Source: Isoptericola chiayiensis (lineage in GTDB: Bacteria > Actinomycetota > Actinomycetes > Actinomycetales > Cellulomonadaceae). From it: 64,000 nt of DNA. Of the stretch, positions 46,151-55,415 are shown one piece after another. How positions within the stretch are numbered: the first letter of the stretch is position 1; the number at the start of each line of letters is the position of its first letter. The notes below the pieces were generated by a model, which worked only from the letters and a program-made list of their open reading frames with translations, was not told the origin of the DNA and did no database searches. The translations under genes and the position numbers were made by a program. The stretch is from NCBI RefSeq assembly GCF_013149805.1, contig NZ_JABEZT010000003.1, positions 62,001 through 126,000 of the forward strand, given 5' to 3'.

Positions 46151-47500
46151 ATGAGCCAGAAGAAGCGAGGGCTCGGTCGAGGACTGGGGGCGTTGATCCC
46201 TCAGGGTCCTGTTCAGGACAAGCCCGTGGACGTGTTCTTCCCCGCGGGGAGGGACGAGTCGGACGGCAGCGCCGTGGCGACCGCCGAGCGTGACGAAGCG
46301 CCAGAAAGTGCCGAGAGCAGCGCGGAGTCCGCAGTGGGGGCCAGCCGCTCCCGCCGATCGGCGTCGTGGGACTCGGCGATCGCCGGCGGGCGCCTCGCGA
46401 TCAACGGCGGTGCCGGACGCACCGACGAGGCGAACGATGACCCGGTCAGTGCTCTCGCGGGCCTGGCGGACCGGCTCGAGTCCGAGGCCACGCAGGTAGG
46501 TGACGACGAGCGGGTGGTGGGAACCGTCTCTGTCGTGGAGGTGGCGGAGCACGACGGCGGTGACGACCTCGCCTCGTCGACCTCGGCGGTCCCGACCGAG
46601 GGGGAGTCCGGTGGAGCTCCGTCGGACGCTGCGCACGTCGGGTCCCAGGACGGCGTCGAGCTGGTGCCGGTGCCCGGAGCGCACTTCGCCGAGGTGCCGG
46701 TCGCGGACATCCGCCCGAACGCCAAGCAGCCGCGCACGGTCTTCGACGAGGGTGACCTCGACGAGCTCGTCGACTCGATCAGCCAGATCGGTGTGCTGCA
46801 GCCCATCGTGGTGCGCCCCGATCCGGACGCCGGCTCCGGGTACGAGCTCATCATGGGTGAGCGCCGGTGGCGGGCCGCGCAGGAGGCCGGGCTCCAGACG
46901 ATCCCGTCGATCGTCCGCGACACCGACGACTCCGAGATGCTGCGGGACGCGTTGCTGGAGAACCTGCACCGAGCTGCCCTCAACCCGCTCGAGGAGGCCG
47001 CGGCGTATCGTCAGCTGCTGGACGACTTCGGATGCACGCACGAGGAGCTGGCCGGCAGGATCGCACGGTCCCGCCCGCAGATCTCGAACACGCTGCGGCT
47101 GCTCCGTCTGCCACCGCTGGTGCAGCGCCGCGTGGCGGCGGGTGTGCTGTCGGCCGGCCACGCACGCGCGCTGCTCGGACTGAGCGATGGCGCGGAGATC
47201 GAGCGCTTGGCCCAGCGGATCGTCTCGGAGGGCCTGTCGGTGCGGGCTACCGAGGAGATCGTCACCCTGGTGGCCGAAGGTTCGGAGGAGAAGCCGAAGC
47301 GGCGTCAGCCGCGCGCCGGCCAACGGTCGGAGGCGATGTCCGAACTGGCCGGGCGTCTCTCGGACCGCTTCGAGACCCGCGTCAAGGTCGACCTGGGGAA
47401 GACCAAGGGCAAGATGACCGTGGAGTTCGCCTCCGTGGAGGACCTCAACCGGATCCTTCAGGTGATGGCACCCGAGGACCCGGGTCTGCTCAAGCCGTGA
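46151..47500 (+). CDS. parB: ParB chromosome-partitioning protein / CTPase
   Basis: A 449-residue protein. It begins [15 protein letters not shown], the ParA-interacting motif; then a long low-complexity acidic and Ala-rich region of about 160 residues; the N-terminal CTPase domain ([34 protein letters not shown]); the HTH ([20 protein letters not shown]); and a C-terminal dimer domain. Its length exceeds most ParB (about 300-330) because of the insert. It binds parS and spreads. The gap of 110 bases after parA has no site I recognise. Confidence 0.95.
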   Translation: MSQKKRGLGRGLGALIPQGPVQDKPVDVFFPAGRDESDGSAVATAERDEAPESAESSAESAVGASRSRRSASWDSAIAGGRLAINGGAGRTDEANDDPVSALAGLADRLESEATQVGDDERVVGTVSVVEVAEHDGGDDLASSTSAVPTEGESGGAPSDAAHVGSQDGVELVPVPGAHFAEVPVADIRPNAKQPRTVFDEGDLDELVDSISQIGVLQPIVVRPDPDAGSGYELIMGERRWRAAQEAGLQTIPSIVRDTDDSEMLRDALLENLHRAALNPLEEAAAYRQLLDDFGCTHEELAGRIARSRPQISNTLRLLRLPPLVQRRVAAGVLSAGHARALLGLSDGAEIERLAQRIVSEGLSVRATEEIVTLVAEGSEEKPKRRQPRAGQRSEAMSELAGRLSDRFETRVKVDLGKTKGKMTVEFASVEDLNRILQVMAPEDPGLLKP

Positions 47501-47529
47501 GTCCGGTTGCCTAGCGCCGTCGACACCGC

Positions 47530-47569
47530 AAGGCCCTGCGTCGTTTCACGTGAAACGACGCAGGGCCTT
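47530..47569. terminator. parS: Terminator palindrome with parS at its centre
   Basis: A perfect 40-base palindrome 29 bases after parB. The core GTTTCACGTGAAAC (47543-47556) is parS; the arms carry AAGGCCCTGCG/CGCAGGGCCTT. It likely ends the parAB transcript and binds ParB. Confidence 0.9.
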
Positions 47570-47633
47570 CGTCATGTCAGGGCTGGCTGGCGGGGCGACA
47601 AGGAGGCCTCGGTGTCGCGCCGGTGCTGGGACG

Positions 47634-47657
47634 CCCCTGTTTCACGTGAAACAGGGG
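47634..47657. promoter_or_regulatory. parS: parS site beside the ligase gene
   Basis: A perfect 24-base palindrome with TGTTTCACGTGAAACA (47639-47654). It lies just downstream of the minus-strand ligase gene's stop and could also help end that transcript. Confidence 0.92.
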
Positions 47658-47664
47658 GCGAGGA

Positions 47665-48660
47665 TCAGTTCCGGGCCGAGACGGCCGCGTGCTCGACGAT
47701 GCGGCGGTAGAGGGCCGGGAGCTGGTACCCGGCCGCCACGGCGGCCTGGGGGAGGAGCGACGTCTCGGTCATGCCCGGGGCCACGTTGACCTCGAGGACC
47801 CACGGGACACCGGCGCTGTCGAGGATGATGTCGGTGCGGGACAGGTGCTTGAGTCCCAGGGCGAGGTGGGCCCGGACGGCGACGTCGGAGACCGCTGCGG
47901 CGTCGGACGGATCGAGCCGGGCCGGCGTGAAGTACTCCACGGGACCGGGGTTGTACCGCGCGTCGTAGTCGTACGCGCCGTCGGTGACGATCTCCACGGG
48001 CGGCAGAGCTTCTAGGCCCTCGGGCCCGTCGACGACCGACACGGCGAGCTCGACACCGTCGACGGCGCGCTCGATGAGCGCGGTGTCGCCGTAGGCGAAG
48101 CAGTCCACCATGGCACGGGGGAAGTCGGCCGAGCGCTCGACGCGGGTCACGCCGAGCGCGGATCCGCCGCGCACGGGCTTGACCACCAGAGGGAGGCCGA
48201 GCCGGTCCTCGATGAGGTCGAGCACGCTCTGCGCCCCGAGGTCTCGGAAGAGTGCCTGGGGGAGCGTCACGTAGTCGGGGGTGTGCAGACCGGCCGTGAG
48301 GAGCTCGGCCTTGGCGACCGGCTTGGTCCAGGCCTGCCGGCTCTCCCGCGGACCCGTGCCGACCGTGGGCAGTCCGGTGAGCGCGAGGACGTCCTGCAGC
48401 GAACCGTCCTCGCCGCTCGCGCCGTGGAGGACCGGCCAGACCAGGGAAGGACGCGACTCGGCGAGGAACCGCAGCAGGTCGGCGTCGACGTCGTGCACGT
48501 GCACCTCGATGCCGGCCTCGCGAAGCGCGTCGGCGACGCGGCGTCCGGAGCGCAGGGAGACGTCGCGCTCGTGCGACAGCCCGCCGGCGAGAATGACGAC
48601 AGGTCCGACATGACCTGACGTGGACGGAGCGTCGGGCAGGTCGGTGGTGGGGGAGGACAT
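47665..48660 (-). CDS. ddl: D-alanine--D-alanine ligase family protein
   Basis: A 331-residue ATP-grasp protein. VVILAGGLSHERDVSLRSGR is the Ddl N-terminal motif, HGASGEDGSLQDVLALTGLP the substrate region, LPLVVKPVRGGSALGVTRVE the ATP-grasp, and WVLEVNVAPGMTETSLLP the end. It likely joins two D-Ala for wall precursors. The gene is separate from the mur cluster, so a second ddl may exist elsewhere and its exact substrate is not certain. ATG 48660 is used, with GAGGTG upstream. Confidence 0.85.
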   Translation of the reverse strand: MSSPTTDLPDAPSTSGHVGPVVILAGGLSHERDVSLRSGRRVADALREAGIEVHVHDVDADLLRFLAESRPSLVWPVLHGASGEDGSLQDVLALTGLPTVGTGPRESRQAWTKPVAKAELLTAGLHTPDYVTLPQALFRDLGAQSVLDLIEDRLGLPLVVKPVRGGSALGVTRVERSADFPRAMVDCFAYGDTALIERAVDGVELAVSVVDGPEGLEALPPVEIVTDGAYDYDARYNPGPVEYFTPARLDPSDAAAVSDVAVRAHLALGLKHLSRTDIILDSAGVPWVLEVNVAPGMTETSLLPQAAVAAGYQLPALYRRIVEHAAVSARN

Positions 48661-48691
48661 CGGGATGTTCACCTCGGGAGGAAGGTCGTGA

Positions 48692-50014
48692 TCAGGCGAG
48701 GTCGGGGGACGGGTTCTCCACGTCCGAGGGGTCGTCGTCGGGACGCGCCGAGGTGCCGAACAGCTCGACCAGCTCCGCCTCGGCGTTGACGACGGTCGAC
48801 AGCCGGCGCACGCCCTCCCGGATGCGGTCCGGCGTCGGGTAGCAGAAGGACAGGCGCATGTGGTCGGCGCCCTGACCGTCGGAGTAGAAGGCCGTCCCCG
48901 GGACGTAGGCCACCCGCTCGGTGACCGCGCGCGGCAGCATGGACTTGGCGTCGAGACCATCAGGCAGCCGGACCCAGACGAAGAAGCCTCCGGCGGGCAC
49001 GTTCCAGCTCGCCGCGGGGATGTGCTCCGCCAGAGCGCCGACCAGCGCGTCCCGACGTTCCCGGTACAGCTCGCGGTAGTCCTTGATCTGGGCCCGCCAG
49101 TCGCAGGTCGACAGGTAGGTGTCCACAGCCAGCTGCGAGGCGTTCGAGGGCGACAGGATCGCGGACTCCGTGGCCAGCACCAGCTTCTCGCGCACGGCGT
49201 GGGGCGCGATCACGAAACCGACGCGGTACCCGGGGGCGAACGTCTTGGAGAACGAGCCGAGGTAGATGACGCCCTCGGCGTCGTAGGAGCGCAGGGCCGG
49301 GTAGGGATCGCCCTCGAACCCGAGCAGCCCGTACGGGTTGTCCTCGACCACGAGCACGTGGTGTCGCCGACAGATCTCGAGCACCTGGACGCGGCGCTCG
49401 ACCGACATGGTCACGCCGGCCGGGTTGTGGAAGTTCGGGATGGTGTAGAGCATCTTGACCCGGCGTCCCTCGGCCTCGAGGCGGGTCAGGGTCTGCTCCA
49501 GCGCGGCGGGGATCAGGCCCTCGGCGTCGAGCTCCACGTGGACCACGTCGGCCTGGTAGGAGCGGAAGACCCCGAGCGCACCCACGTACGACGGCGCCTC
49601 GGCGACGATGACGTCACCCGGGTCGATGAACAGGCGCGTCACCAGGTCGAGTCCCTGCTGGGATCCGGTGGTCACGACGACGTCGTCCGGGTGGGCGTCG
49701 ACGCCCTCGAGCGCGGCGACCTCGGTGATCTTCTCGCGCAGCGACTCCTCGCCCTGGCCGGAGCCGTACTGGAGCGCCGTCTCGCCCTTGGTGCGGATGA
49801 GGCGGTCCATCGCCTCGCCGATCACGTCGAGCGGGAGCCCGCTGATGTAGGGCATGCCGCCGGCCAGGGAGACGACCTCGGGGCGGTTCGCGACGGAGAA
49901 GAGCGCGCGGATCTCGGACGCTCGCATGCCGTGCGTCCGCTCGGCGTAGGCGCCGAACCACGGGTCGAGACGCGTGCCGGAGGTCTGCTCGGAGATCCGC
50001 TGCTGGTCTGTCAC
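48692..50014 (-). CDS. PLP-dependent aminotransferase (class I/II)
   Basis: A 440-residue fold-type I enzyme. SLAGGMPYISGLP, YGSGQGEESLREKIT, TTGSQQGLDLVTRL, YTIPNFHNPAGVTMS, LVVEDNPYGLLGFEGDP and YLGSFSKTFAPGYRVGF (PLP Lys in SFSKT) are in place. It resembles 2-aminoadipate/aromatic aminotransferases of the MocR-core type without the GntR domain. The real substrate is not clear. GTG 50014 is used. Confidence 0.88.
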   Translation of the reverse strand: MTDQQRISEQTSGTRLDPWFGAYAERTHGMRASEIRALFSVANRPEVVSLAGGMPYISGLPLDVIGEAMDRLIRTKGETALQYGSGQGEESLREKITEVAALEGVDAHPDDVVVTTGSQQGLDLVTRLFIDPGDVIVAEAPSYVGALGVFRSYQADVVHVELDAEGLIPAALEQTLTRLEAEGRRVKMLYTIPNFHNPAGVTMSVERRVQVLEICRRHHVLVVEDNPYGLLGFEGDPYPALRSYDAEGVIYLGSFSKTFAPGYRVGFVIAPHAVREKLVLATESAILSPSNASQLAVDTYLSTCDWRAQIKDYRELYRERRDALVGALAEHIPAASWNVPAGGFFVWVRLPDGLDAKSMLPRAVTERVAYVPGTAFYSDGQGADHMRLSFCYPTPDRIREGVRRLSTVVNAEAELVELFGTSARPDDDPSDVENPSPDLA

Positions 50015-50103
50015 ACCGCCCAGTGTCGCACGCCACCCGTGGAGGTCCGGTGCACGTCGGGCGTGCGTCCGGGGCGGCCACGGCACCCGGAACAGCCGGA
50101 ACG

Positions 50104-50149
50104 CCGACGGCGGCCGCACCGGTCGGGGAACCGGTGCGGCCGCCGTCGG
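50104..50149. terminator. Strong hairpin after trxA
   Basis: Arms at 50104-50122 and 50131-50149 (outer CCGACGGCGGCC/GGCCGCCGTCGG) pair perfectly over an 8-base loop. It lies after trxA on the minus strand. Confidence 0.85.
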
Positions 50150-50167
50150 GCCGGGACGCGGGGGGCG

Positions 50168-50494
50168 TCAGGAGGCGAGGACGCCGTCGATCTCCTCGGC
50201 CAGCGCGCGCTTGGGTCGCGCGCCGATGATGGACTTGACGACCTCACCGCCGGAGTAGACGTTGAGCGTGGGGATCGACGTGATCCCGTAGGCCATCGTG
50301 GTGGCCTGGTTGGCGTCGGTGTCGAGCTTGACGATCTTCACCTTGCCCTCGTACTCGTCCGAGAGCTCCTCGAGGATCGGCGCGACCTGGCGGCACGGGC
50401 CGCACCAGGTCGCCCAGAAGTCGACCAGGACGGGGACGTCGGACTCGAGGACCTCGGTCTTGAAGGTGTCGTCGGTGACGGCGGAGGTGGGCAT
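50168..50494 (-). CDS. trxA: Thioredoxin
   Basis: A 108-residue thioredoxin. VLVDFWATWCGPCRQVAPIL has the CGPC active site; YGITSIPTLNVYSGGE has the cis-Pro loop. It is reduced by TrxB, whose gene lies 29 bases upstream on the same strand. Confidence 0.97.
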   Translation of the reverse strand: MPTSAVTDDTFKTEVLESDVPVLVDFWATWCGPCRQVAPILEELSDEYEGKVKIVKLDTDANQATTMAYGITSIPTLNVYSGGEVVKSIIGARPKRALAEEIDGVLAS

Positions 50495-50523
50495 GGGTGC
50501 TCCTTGTCGCAGAGTGGTGAGGG

Positions 50524-51567
50524 TCAGCCGGCCGTGACGGGCTCGCCGGAGGCGTCGACCTCGTCGAGCGCCGCGGGCAGGTCCTCCGGGTCGACCTCGT
50601 CCATGTCGGCGAGGTCCGCGAGGTACGCCTGCGCGTCGAGCGCGGCCGCGCACCCGGACCCGGCGGCCGTGATGGCCTGGCGGTAGGTGTGGTCGACGAG
50701 GTCGCCGCAGGCGAACACGCCGGACAGGTTGGTGCGGGTGGAACGCCCCTCGGCGAGGACGTAGCCCTCGTCGTCCAGGTCGACCTGTCCGCGCAGCAGC
50801 TCGCTGCGGGGGTCGTGACCGATGGCGACGAACAGGCCGGTCACGTCGAGGTCGCGCTCCTCGCCCGTCACGGTGTCGCGCAGCCGCAGGCCGGAGACCT
50901 TGTCCTCCCCGGAGATCCCGACGACCTCGCTGTTCCACGCGAAGTCGATCTTCGGGTCGGACAGCGCACGGTCAGCCATGATCTTTGACGCGCGCAGGGC
51001 GTCACGGCGGTGGACGATCGTGACCTTTGCGGCGAACCGGGTCAGGAAGGTCGCCTCCTCCATCGCGGAGTCGCCACCGCCGACGACGGCGATGTGCTGG
51101 TCGCGGAAGAAGAAGCCGTCGCAGGTGGCGCACCAGGAGACGCCGCGGCCGGAGAGCTGCTTCTCCTCGGGCAGACCGAGCTCGCGGTAGGCGGAGCCGG
51201 TCGCCAGGATGACGGCACGGGTCCGGAACGTCTCGCCCCCGCCGGTGACGATCTCCTTGACGTCACCGTCCAGGGCGAGGCTCTCGGCGTCGTCCCACAG
51301 GACGGTGGCGCCGAACTTCTCGGCCTGCTTCTGCATGGACTCCATGAGCTCGGGACCCTGGATGCCCGGCGGGAACCCGGGGAAGTTCTCGACCTCGGTG
51401 GTGTTCATCAGGGCACCGCCGGCCGTGACCGACCCGGCGATCACGACGGGGGCGAGCCCGGCGCGGGCCGCGTAGATGGCGGCGGTGTAGCCGGCGGGTC
51501 CGGAGCCGACGATGACGATGTCGTGGACCGTGGGTTCCGGGGCTGACGTGGTCGGCTGGTCGGTCAA
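50524..51567 (-). CDS. trxB: Thioredoxin reductase
   Basis: A 347-residue flavoprotein. [20 protein letters not shown] binds [16 protein letters not shown] has the CATC redox site; [16 protein letters not shown] binds [25 protein letters not shown] ends it. The start is TTG 51567, with GGAGAG eight bases upstream; no better ATG fits. It reduces TrxA. Confidence 0.96.
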   Translation of the reverse strand: MTDQPTTSAPEPTVHDIVIVGSGPAGYTAAIYAARAGLAPVVIAGSVTAGGALMNTTEVENFPGFPPGIQGPELMESMQKQAEKFGATVLWDDAESLALDGDVKEIVTGGGETFRTRAVILATGSAYRELGLPEEKQLSGRGVSWCATCDGFFFRDQHIAVVGGGDSAMEEATFLTRFAAKVTIVHRRDALRASKIMADRALSDPKIDFAWNSEVVGISGEDKVSGLRLRDTVTGEERDLDVTGLFVAIGHDPRSELLRGQVDLDDEGYVLAEGRSTRTNLSGVFACGDLVDHTYRQAITAAGSGCAAALDAQAYLADLADMDEVDPEDLPAALDEVDASGEPVTAG

Positions 51568-51649
51568 GGGTCTCTCCTGCAGGTCGGTTCGGGCCGGTGG
51601 GGCCGGCACGAGGAGACAACACCGCGACCCCCGCGCCTGTTCCGGAGGG

Positions 51650-53623
51650 TCAGGACAGCGTGATCTCGTTGAGCTCGAGGCGGTTCTCGCCGTCGGTCTG
51701 CGGCAGCTCGGTGATCCACAGGACGAACTCGTCGAGGATCACCGCCTCGTCGAGCTCGATCGACGTGTCCTCGGAGAACGAGCCCTCGGCGAGCACCTCG
51801 CCCCCCTCCGGGTCGTCGGCGGTGGTCTGGCGGAGCTGCCAGGTCCCGCCCGAGCTGTTGGTGTCGAGGTCGACCGCGGACACCGGTGCCGGTTCGCGCA
51901 GCGTCACGTGGTACCCGGCACCGCTCTTGAACCCGCCCCAGGCGGGATTGTTGTAGTAGGTCCGGGTGTACCAGAACGTCGAGGGGTCGGAGTCGTACGC
52001 GAGCTCGACCGCCTCGGGGTGCTCGCCGTCGCTGTACGGGTCGAGCTGGTTCCCGGAGTCGATGATGGGGCGGACCTCGGGCTCCTCGGTCTCGGTCGGC
52101 TCCTCCTCGGGAGCGGCCGAGCCGTCGCCCTCCTCGCCGGACCCCTCGGCCTCGGTGGTCGGGGACTGCGACGCCTCCGCACCGGGCGGCGGCGAGTCGT
52201 CGAACGGCGAGAACGCCTGGCCCATCGCCCACAGGGCGCCGAGCACGACGACGACGAGCAGCAGTCCCAGGACGATCGGCGTCGGGTTCACACCTCGCCG
52301 CTTGGGCGACGGCGTCGAGGCGAACCCGCCCGTGGACGGGCTGCCCGACGACGGGGGCGAACCCTGGGCCCCCGCTGCGGTGTAGCCGGCCTGGTCGTAC
52401 CCGGGCTGGGCGTAGCCAGGCTGCGCGTAGCCCGCCGGAGCGTAGCCCGGCGGGGCGTACCCGGCCTGGGGACCACCCGGAGCGACCTGGGGCGTTCCGG
52501 GCTGCGCGTAGCCCGCAGCCTGCCCACCGGGGGGCGGCGGGACCTGCCCCGGCGGGACCTGTCCTGCGGGCGCCGGGGCCTGGCCGTACGCGGCCGTCTG
52601 CTGTGCGGGGGCCGGCGAGGCGGCCTGCTGACCGGCCCACGCGGCGCCCGCACCGGCGGCGGCACCGACCGCTCCGGCCCGAGCGATCCGACCGGTGGAC
52701 GGACGGCGCACCGGCGGTGCGGGCGGCGGGGTGCCGGGTCGGGACCCACCACCGGCGGGGGAGCCGGCGCCGAGCACCGAGGACCGGACCGGACGCTCCG
52801 CCGTCGGCTGGACGAACTCGGGCAGCGCCCCCATGACGGACACGGCGCCCCACGGCTCGAGCGCCGCGACGACGTCGTCCGGGCCGTCCGGGGCGTCCTC
52901 CCCGCCGGAGAACGTGCGCCGCACCAGCTGGTCGACCTGCTCGTCGACGTGCGGCACCAGCTCGGACACGGGGACGACGCCGTCGGGTCCGGTCTGGGCG
53001 GGCAGCGGGCGCACCGCGTCCGGGGTGATCCAGTCGACCTCCAGGGGGTCGCCGGCCCAGCGGGCGGTGAGCGCGTAGTACCCCAGGGCGACGAGCCCGC
53101 GGGCGTCGGTGGCCGCGCCCTGCCGGCCGGGGACCTCGAGGCCGGCCACCCCGGCGTCGACCCCGAGACCGGTGACCACCACCCGGTGCCCGTCGACGCG
53201 CACGGCCTCGGGCCGCAGCGCCAGGTGGTGCACGCCGCGCTGGTGGGCGGCGGCGAGGGCGGTCGCGGCCTCGCCCATGAGGGCGCGGGCCTGCTGGGCG
53301 TCCACCAGGCCGCGGGAGATGATCTGCGTGAGGGTCTCGCCGGTGTAGGGCTCGGTGATGACGTAGGACGTCTCGCCGTCACCGAGGTCGGTGGTGCCGA
53401 CGTCGAGCACCCGGCACAGGCGCGGGTCGGCGACGAGCGCGGCCCGGCGGGCGGCGTCGAGCGCGGCGGCGGCGTGGGGCCCCTCGACGAACGTCACCCG
53501 GACCGGCCGGTCGAGGATCTGGTCGTGGGCCTCCCAGGCGTGCGCGGCCGCCAGGTCGGTGGCGGCGGACCCGGTCAGCCGGTAACGGTCGACCATGACG
53601 GTCCCGGGCTGGACGTTGCTCAC
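51650..53623 (-). CDS. MurJ-partner pseudokinase with discoidin-like C-terminal domain
   Basis: A 657-residue protein. The first 260 residues have a kinase fold without catalytic residues: [20 protein letters not shown] replaces the Gly loop, and [14 protein letters not shown] replaces HRDxKPxN, with no catalytic Asp and no DFG. A Pro/Gly/Ala/Gln/Tyr repeat linker ([20 protein letters not shown]) follows, then one helix (about 447-467, [20 protein letters not shown]), an acidic stretch and a C-terminal jelly-roll-like domain ([20 protein letters not shown]). In mycobacteria the MurJ pseudokinase is phosphorylated by PknB and recruits FhaA; here it is a free gene next to murJ. Confidence 0.87.
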   Translation of the reverse strand: MSNVQPGTVMVDRYRLTGSAATDLAAAHAWEAHDQILDRPVRVTFVEGPHAAAALDAARRAALVADPRLCRVLDVGTTDLGDGETSYVITEPYTGETLTQIISRGLVDAQQARALMGEAATALAAAHQRGVHHLALRPEAVRVDGHRVVVTGLGVDAGVAGLEVPGRQGAATDARGLVALGYYALTARWAGDPLEVDWITPDAVRPLPAQTGPDGVVPVSELVPHVDEQVDQLVRRTFSGGEDAPDGPDDVVAALEPWGAVSVMGALPEFVQPTAERPVRSSVLGAGSPAGGGSRPGTPPPAPPVRRPSTGRIARAGAVGAAAGAGAAWAGQQAASPAPAQQTAAYGQAPAPAGQVPPGQVPPPPGGQAAGYAQPGTPQVAPGGPQAGYAPPGYAPAGYAQPGYAQPGYDQAGYTAAGAQGSPPSSGSPSTGGFASTPSPKRRGVNPTPIVLGLLLVVVVLGALWAMGQAFSPFDDSPPPGAEASQSPTTEAEGSGEEGDGSAAPEEEPTETEEPEVRPIIDSGNQLDPYSDGEHPEAVELAYDSDPSTFWYTRTYYNNPAWGGFKSGAGYHVTLREPAPVSAVDLDTNSSGGTWQLRQTTADDPEGGEVLAEGSFSEDTSIELDEAVILDEFVLWITELPQTDGENRLELNEITLS

Positions 53624-53717
53624 CTGGAGGCCTCCGTGGTGGTGTGGTCGGCGGTGGAAGTCCGGCGGGGTGAGCCGACTGTCCGTTCCATCGGTCCATG
53701 GTAGTGGGCGGGCAGGG

Positions 53718-55415
53718 TCATGAGCCGGACCTCCGCAGGCGGCGGACTAGCGGAGCGAGGGCGTCGTCGAGCTCGCGGACCCGCAACAGCTTCAGGCCGA
53801 GCACGTAGACGCCGGCCATGACGGTCCCGGCCACGGCGGTGACGAGGAGCGCCTCGGGCCACGAGTCCGCCGGCGAGGTACCCATCAGGTGCACGATCCA
53901 GGCCGCCAGTCCGCCGGCGACGAGCGCGGACAGCCCGGCGCGGCCGTACAGCGACAGGATGCGCCGCCCGTCCATGCCGTGGAGCTTGCGGTTCATGCCC
54001 CGCACCCGCAGCAGCAGGGAGATCCACGTCGACAGGGCGAAGGCGCCGCCCGCGGCGACCGCCCACGCGGTGACGGGCAGGGTCTGGACGGCGATCCACA
54101 GCGCGACCACCATCGCGACCGTCGCGACGACCTGGATCACGAAGACCGACCGGCCGTCCTCGAACGCGAAGTACATGCGGCGCACCAGGACGGTCGCCCC
54201 GAGCGCGACGGTACCGATCGCCATCGCGCGCAGGATCGGGGCGACGGCGTCGACGTCGGCCTCGGTGGCGGTGGGCACGAGCGTGCGCGTCAACGGGAAG
54301 GCGAGCACGATCAGTGCCGCCGCGGAGAACACGGAGAACACCCCGGCCGAGCGCATGCCGAGGGACATGTCGCGGCGCACGCCGGGCAGGTCGCCGGCAT
54401 TCACCGCGGCGCTCATCCGGGGGAACAGGACCGTGACGATGGAGACCACGACCAGGGAGTGCGGCAGCAGGTAGATGGTCATGGCGTTGGTGTAGGCGGC
54501 GTTGCCGGCCGCGACCTCGCCGGTGTCGGCGGCGACCTGGCCGGCGGCGCCGAGGATGTTGGTGAGGTAGATGACGCCGAGCTGCTCGAGCACGACGGCG
54601 CCGAGCGTCCAGCCGACGACCTTGCCGGCCGACCGCATGCCGATGCCGCGCACGCCCAGGCGGAAGCCCCACCGGAAGCCGGAGCGGCGCAGCGCCGGGA
54701 TCAGCAGCAGCGCCTGCGCGACGATGCCGGCCGTCGCGGTCCCGGCCAGCAGCAGCGTCTGGCCGGTGGTCCAGGCCGTGACGTCGTCGAGCCCGCCGGA
54801 GGGTGCCCGCCCGAAGGCGAGGAGGAACGCCCCGAACCCGAGCAGCGAGACGATGTTGTTCGCCACCGGCGCCCAGCCGTAGGCCGCGAACCGGCCGTGG
54901 GCGGCCAGCACCTGCCCGAGCAGCGTGTACAGCCCGTAGAAGAACAGCTGGGGCAGGCACCAGTAGGCGAAGACCGTGGCGAGCCCTCGCGCCTCGGGCG
55001 TCCAGGCGTCCGACAGCGTCATGAGCTGCACGACGACGGGCGCGGCCGCGACGAGCACGATGGTGCCGGACAGCAGCCCCAGGCCCGAGATGGTCAGCAG
55101 CTTGTCGAGCCGCTCCCGCGCGTTGGGCGCGTCCATCGCCTTCATGATCTGGGGCACCAGCACGGACTGCAGGAACCCTGCCGAGATGAGGGCGAACAGC
55201 ATGTTGGGCAGCTTGTTGGCGATGTCGAACGCGTCGGCCACGGTCCCCACGGTGCCGACGCAGGCGACCAGCAGCATGGTGCGGACCAGCCCGGAGGCGC
55301 GCGACGCCGTGGTCCCCAGCGACATGATCAGCGAGCTGCGGCCGAGGCTCGACCGGCGCACCCCCTCGGACGGGACGTCCTCGGGGTCGGGCTCGGGCTG
55401 CGGGCGGTCGGTCAT
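53718..55415 (-). CDS. murJ: MurJ lipid II flippase
   Basis: A 565-residue protein with about 14 helices. SLIMSLGTTASRASGLVRTM, DAFDIANKLPNMLFALISAG, LPHSLVVVSIVTVLFPRMSA and RMYFAFEDGRSVF are MurJ/MviN motifs. It flips lipid II to the outer face. ATG overlaps the stop of the DUF6049 gene; the pseudokinase gene follows after 94 bases. Confidence 0.95.
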   Translation of the reverse strand: MTDRPQPEPDPEDVPSEGVRRSSLGRSSLIMSLGTTASRASGLVRTMLLVACVGTVGTVADAFDIANKLPNMLFALISAGFLQSVLVPQIMKAMDAPNARERLDKLLTISGLGLLSGTIVLVAAAPVVVQLMTLSDAWTPEARGLATVFAYWCLPQLFFYGLYTLLGQVLAAHGRFAAYGWAPVANNIVSLLGFGAFLLAFGRAPSGGLDDVTAWTTGQTLLLAGTATAGIVAQALLLIPALRRSGFRWGFRLGVRGIGMRSAGKVVGWTLGAVVLEQLGVIYLTNILGAAGQVAADTGEVAAGNAAYTNAMTIYLLPHSLVVVSIVTVLFPRMSAAVNAGDLPGVRRDMSLGMRSAGVFSVFSAAALIVLAFPLTRTLVPTATEADVDAVAPILRAMAIGTVALGATVLVRRMYFAFEDGRSVFVIQVVATVAMVVALWIAVQTLPVTAWAVAAGGAFALSTWISLLLRVRGMNRKLHGMDGRRILSLYGRAGLSALVAGGLAAWIVHLMGTSPADSWPEALLVTAVAGTVMAGVYVLGLKLLRVRELDDALAPLVRRLRRSGS

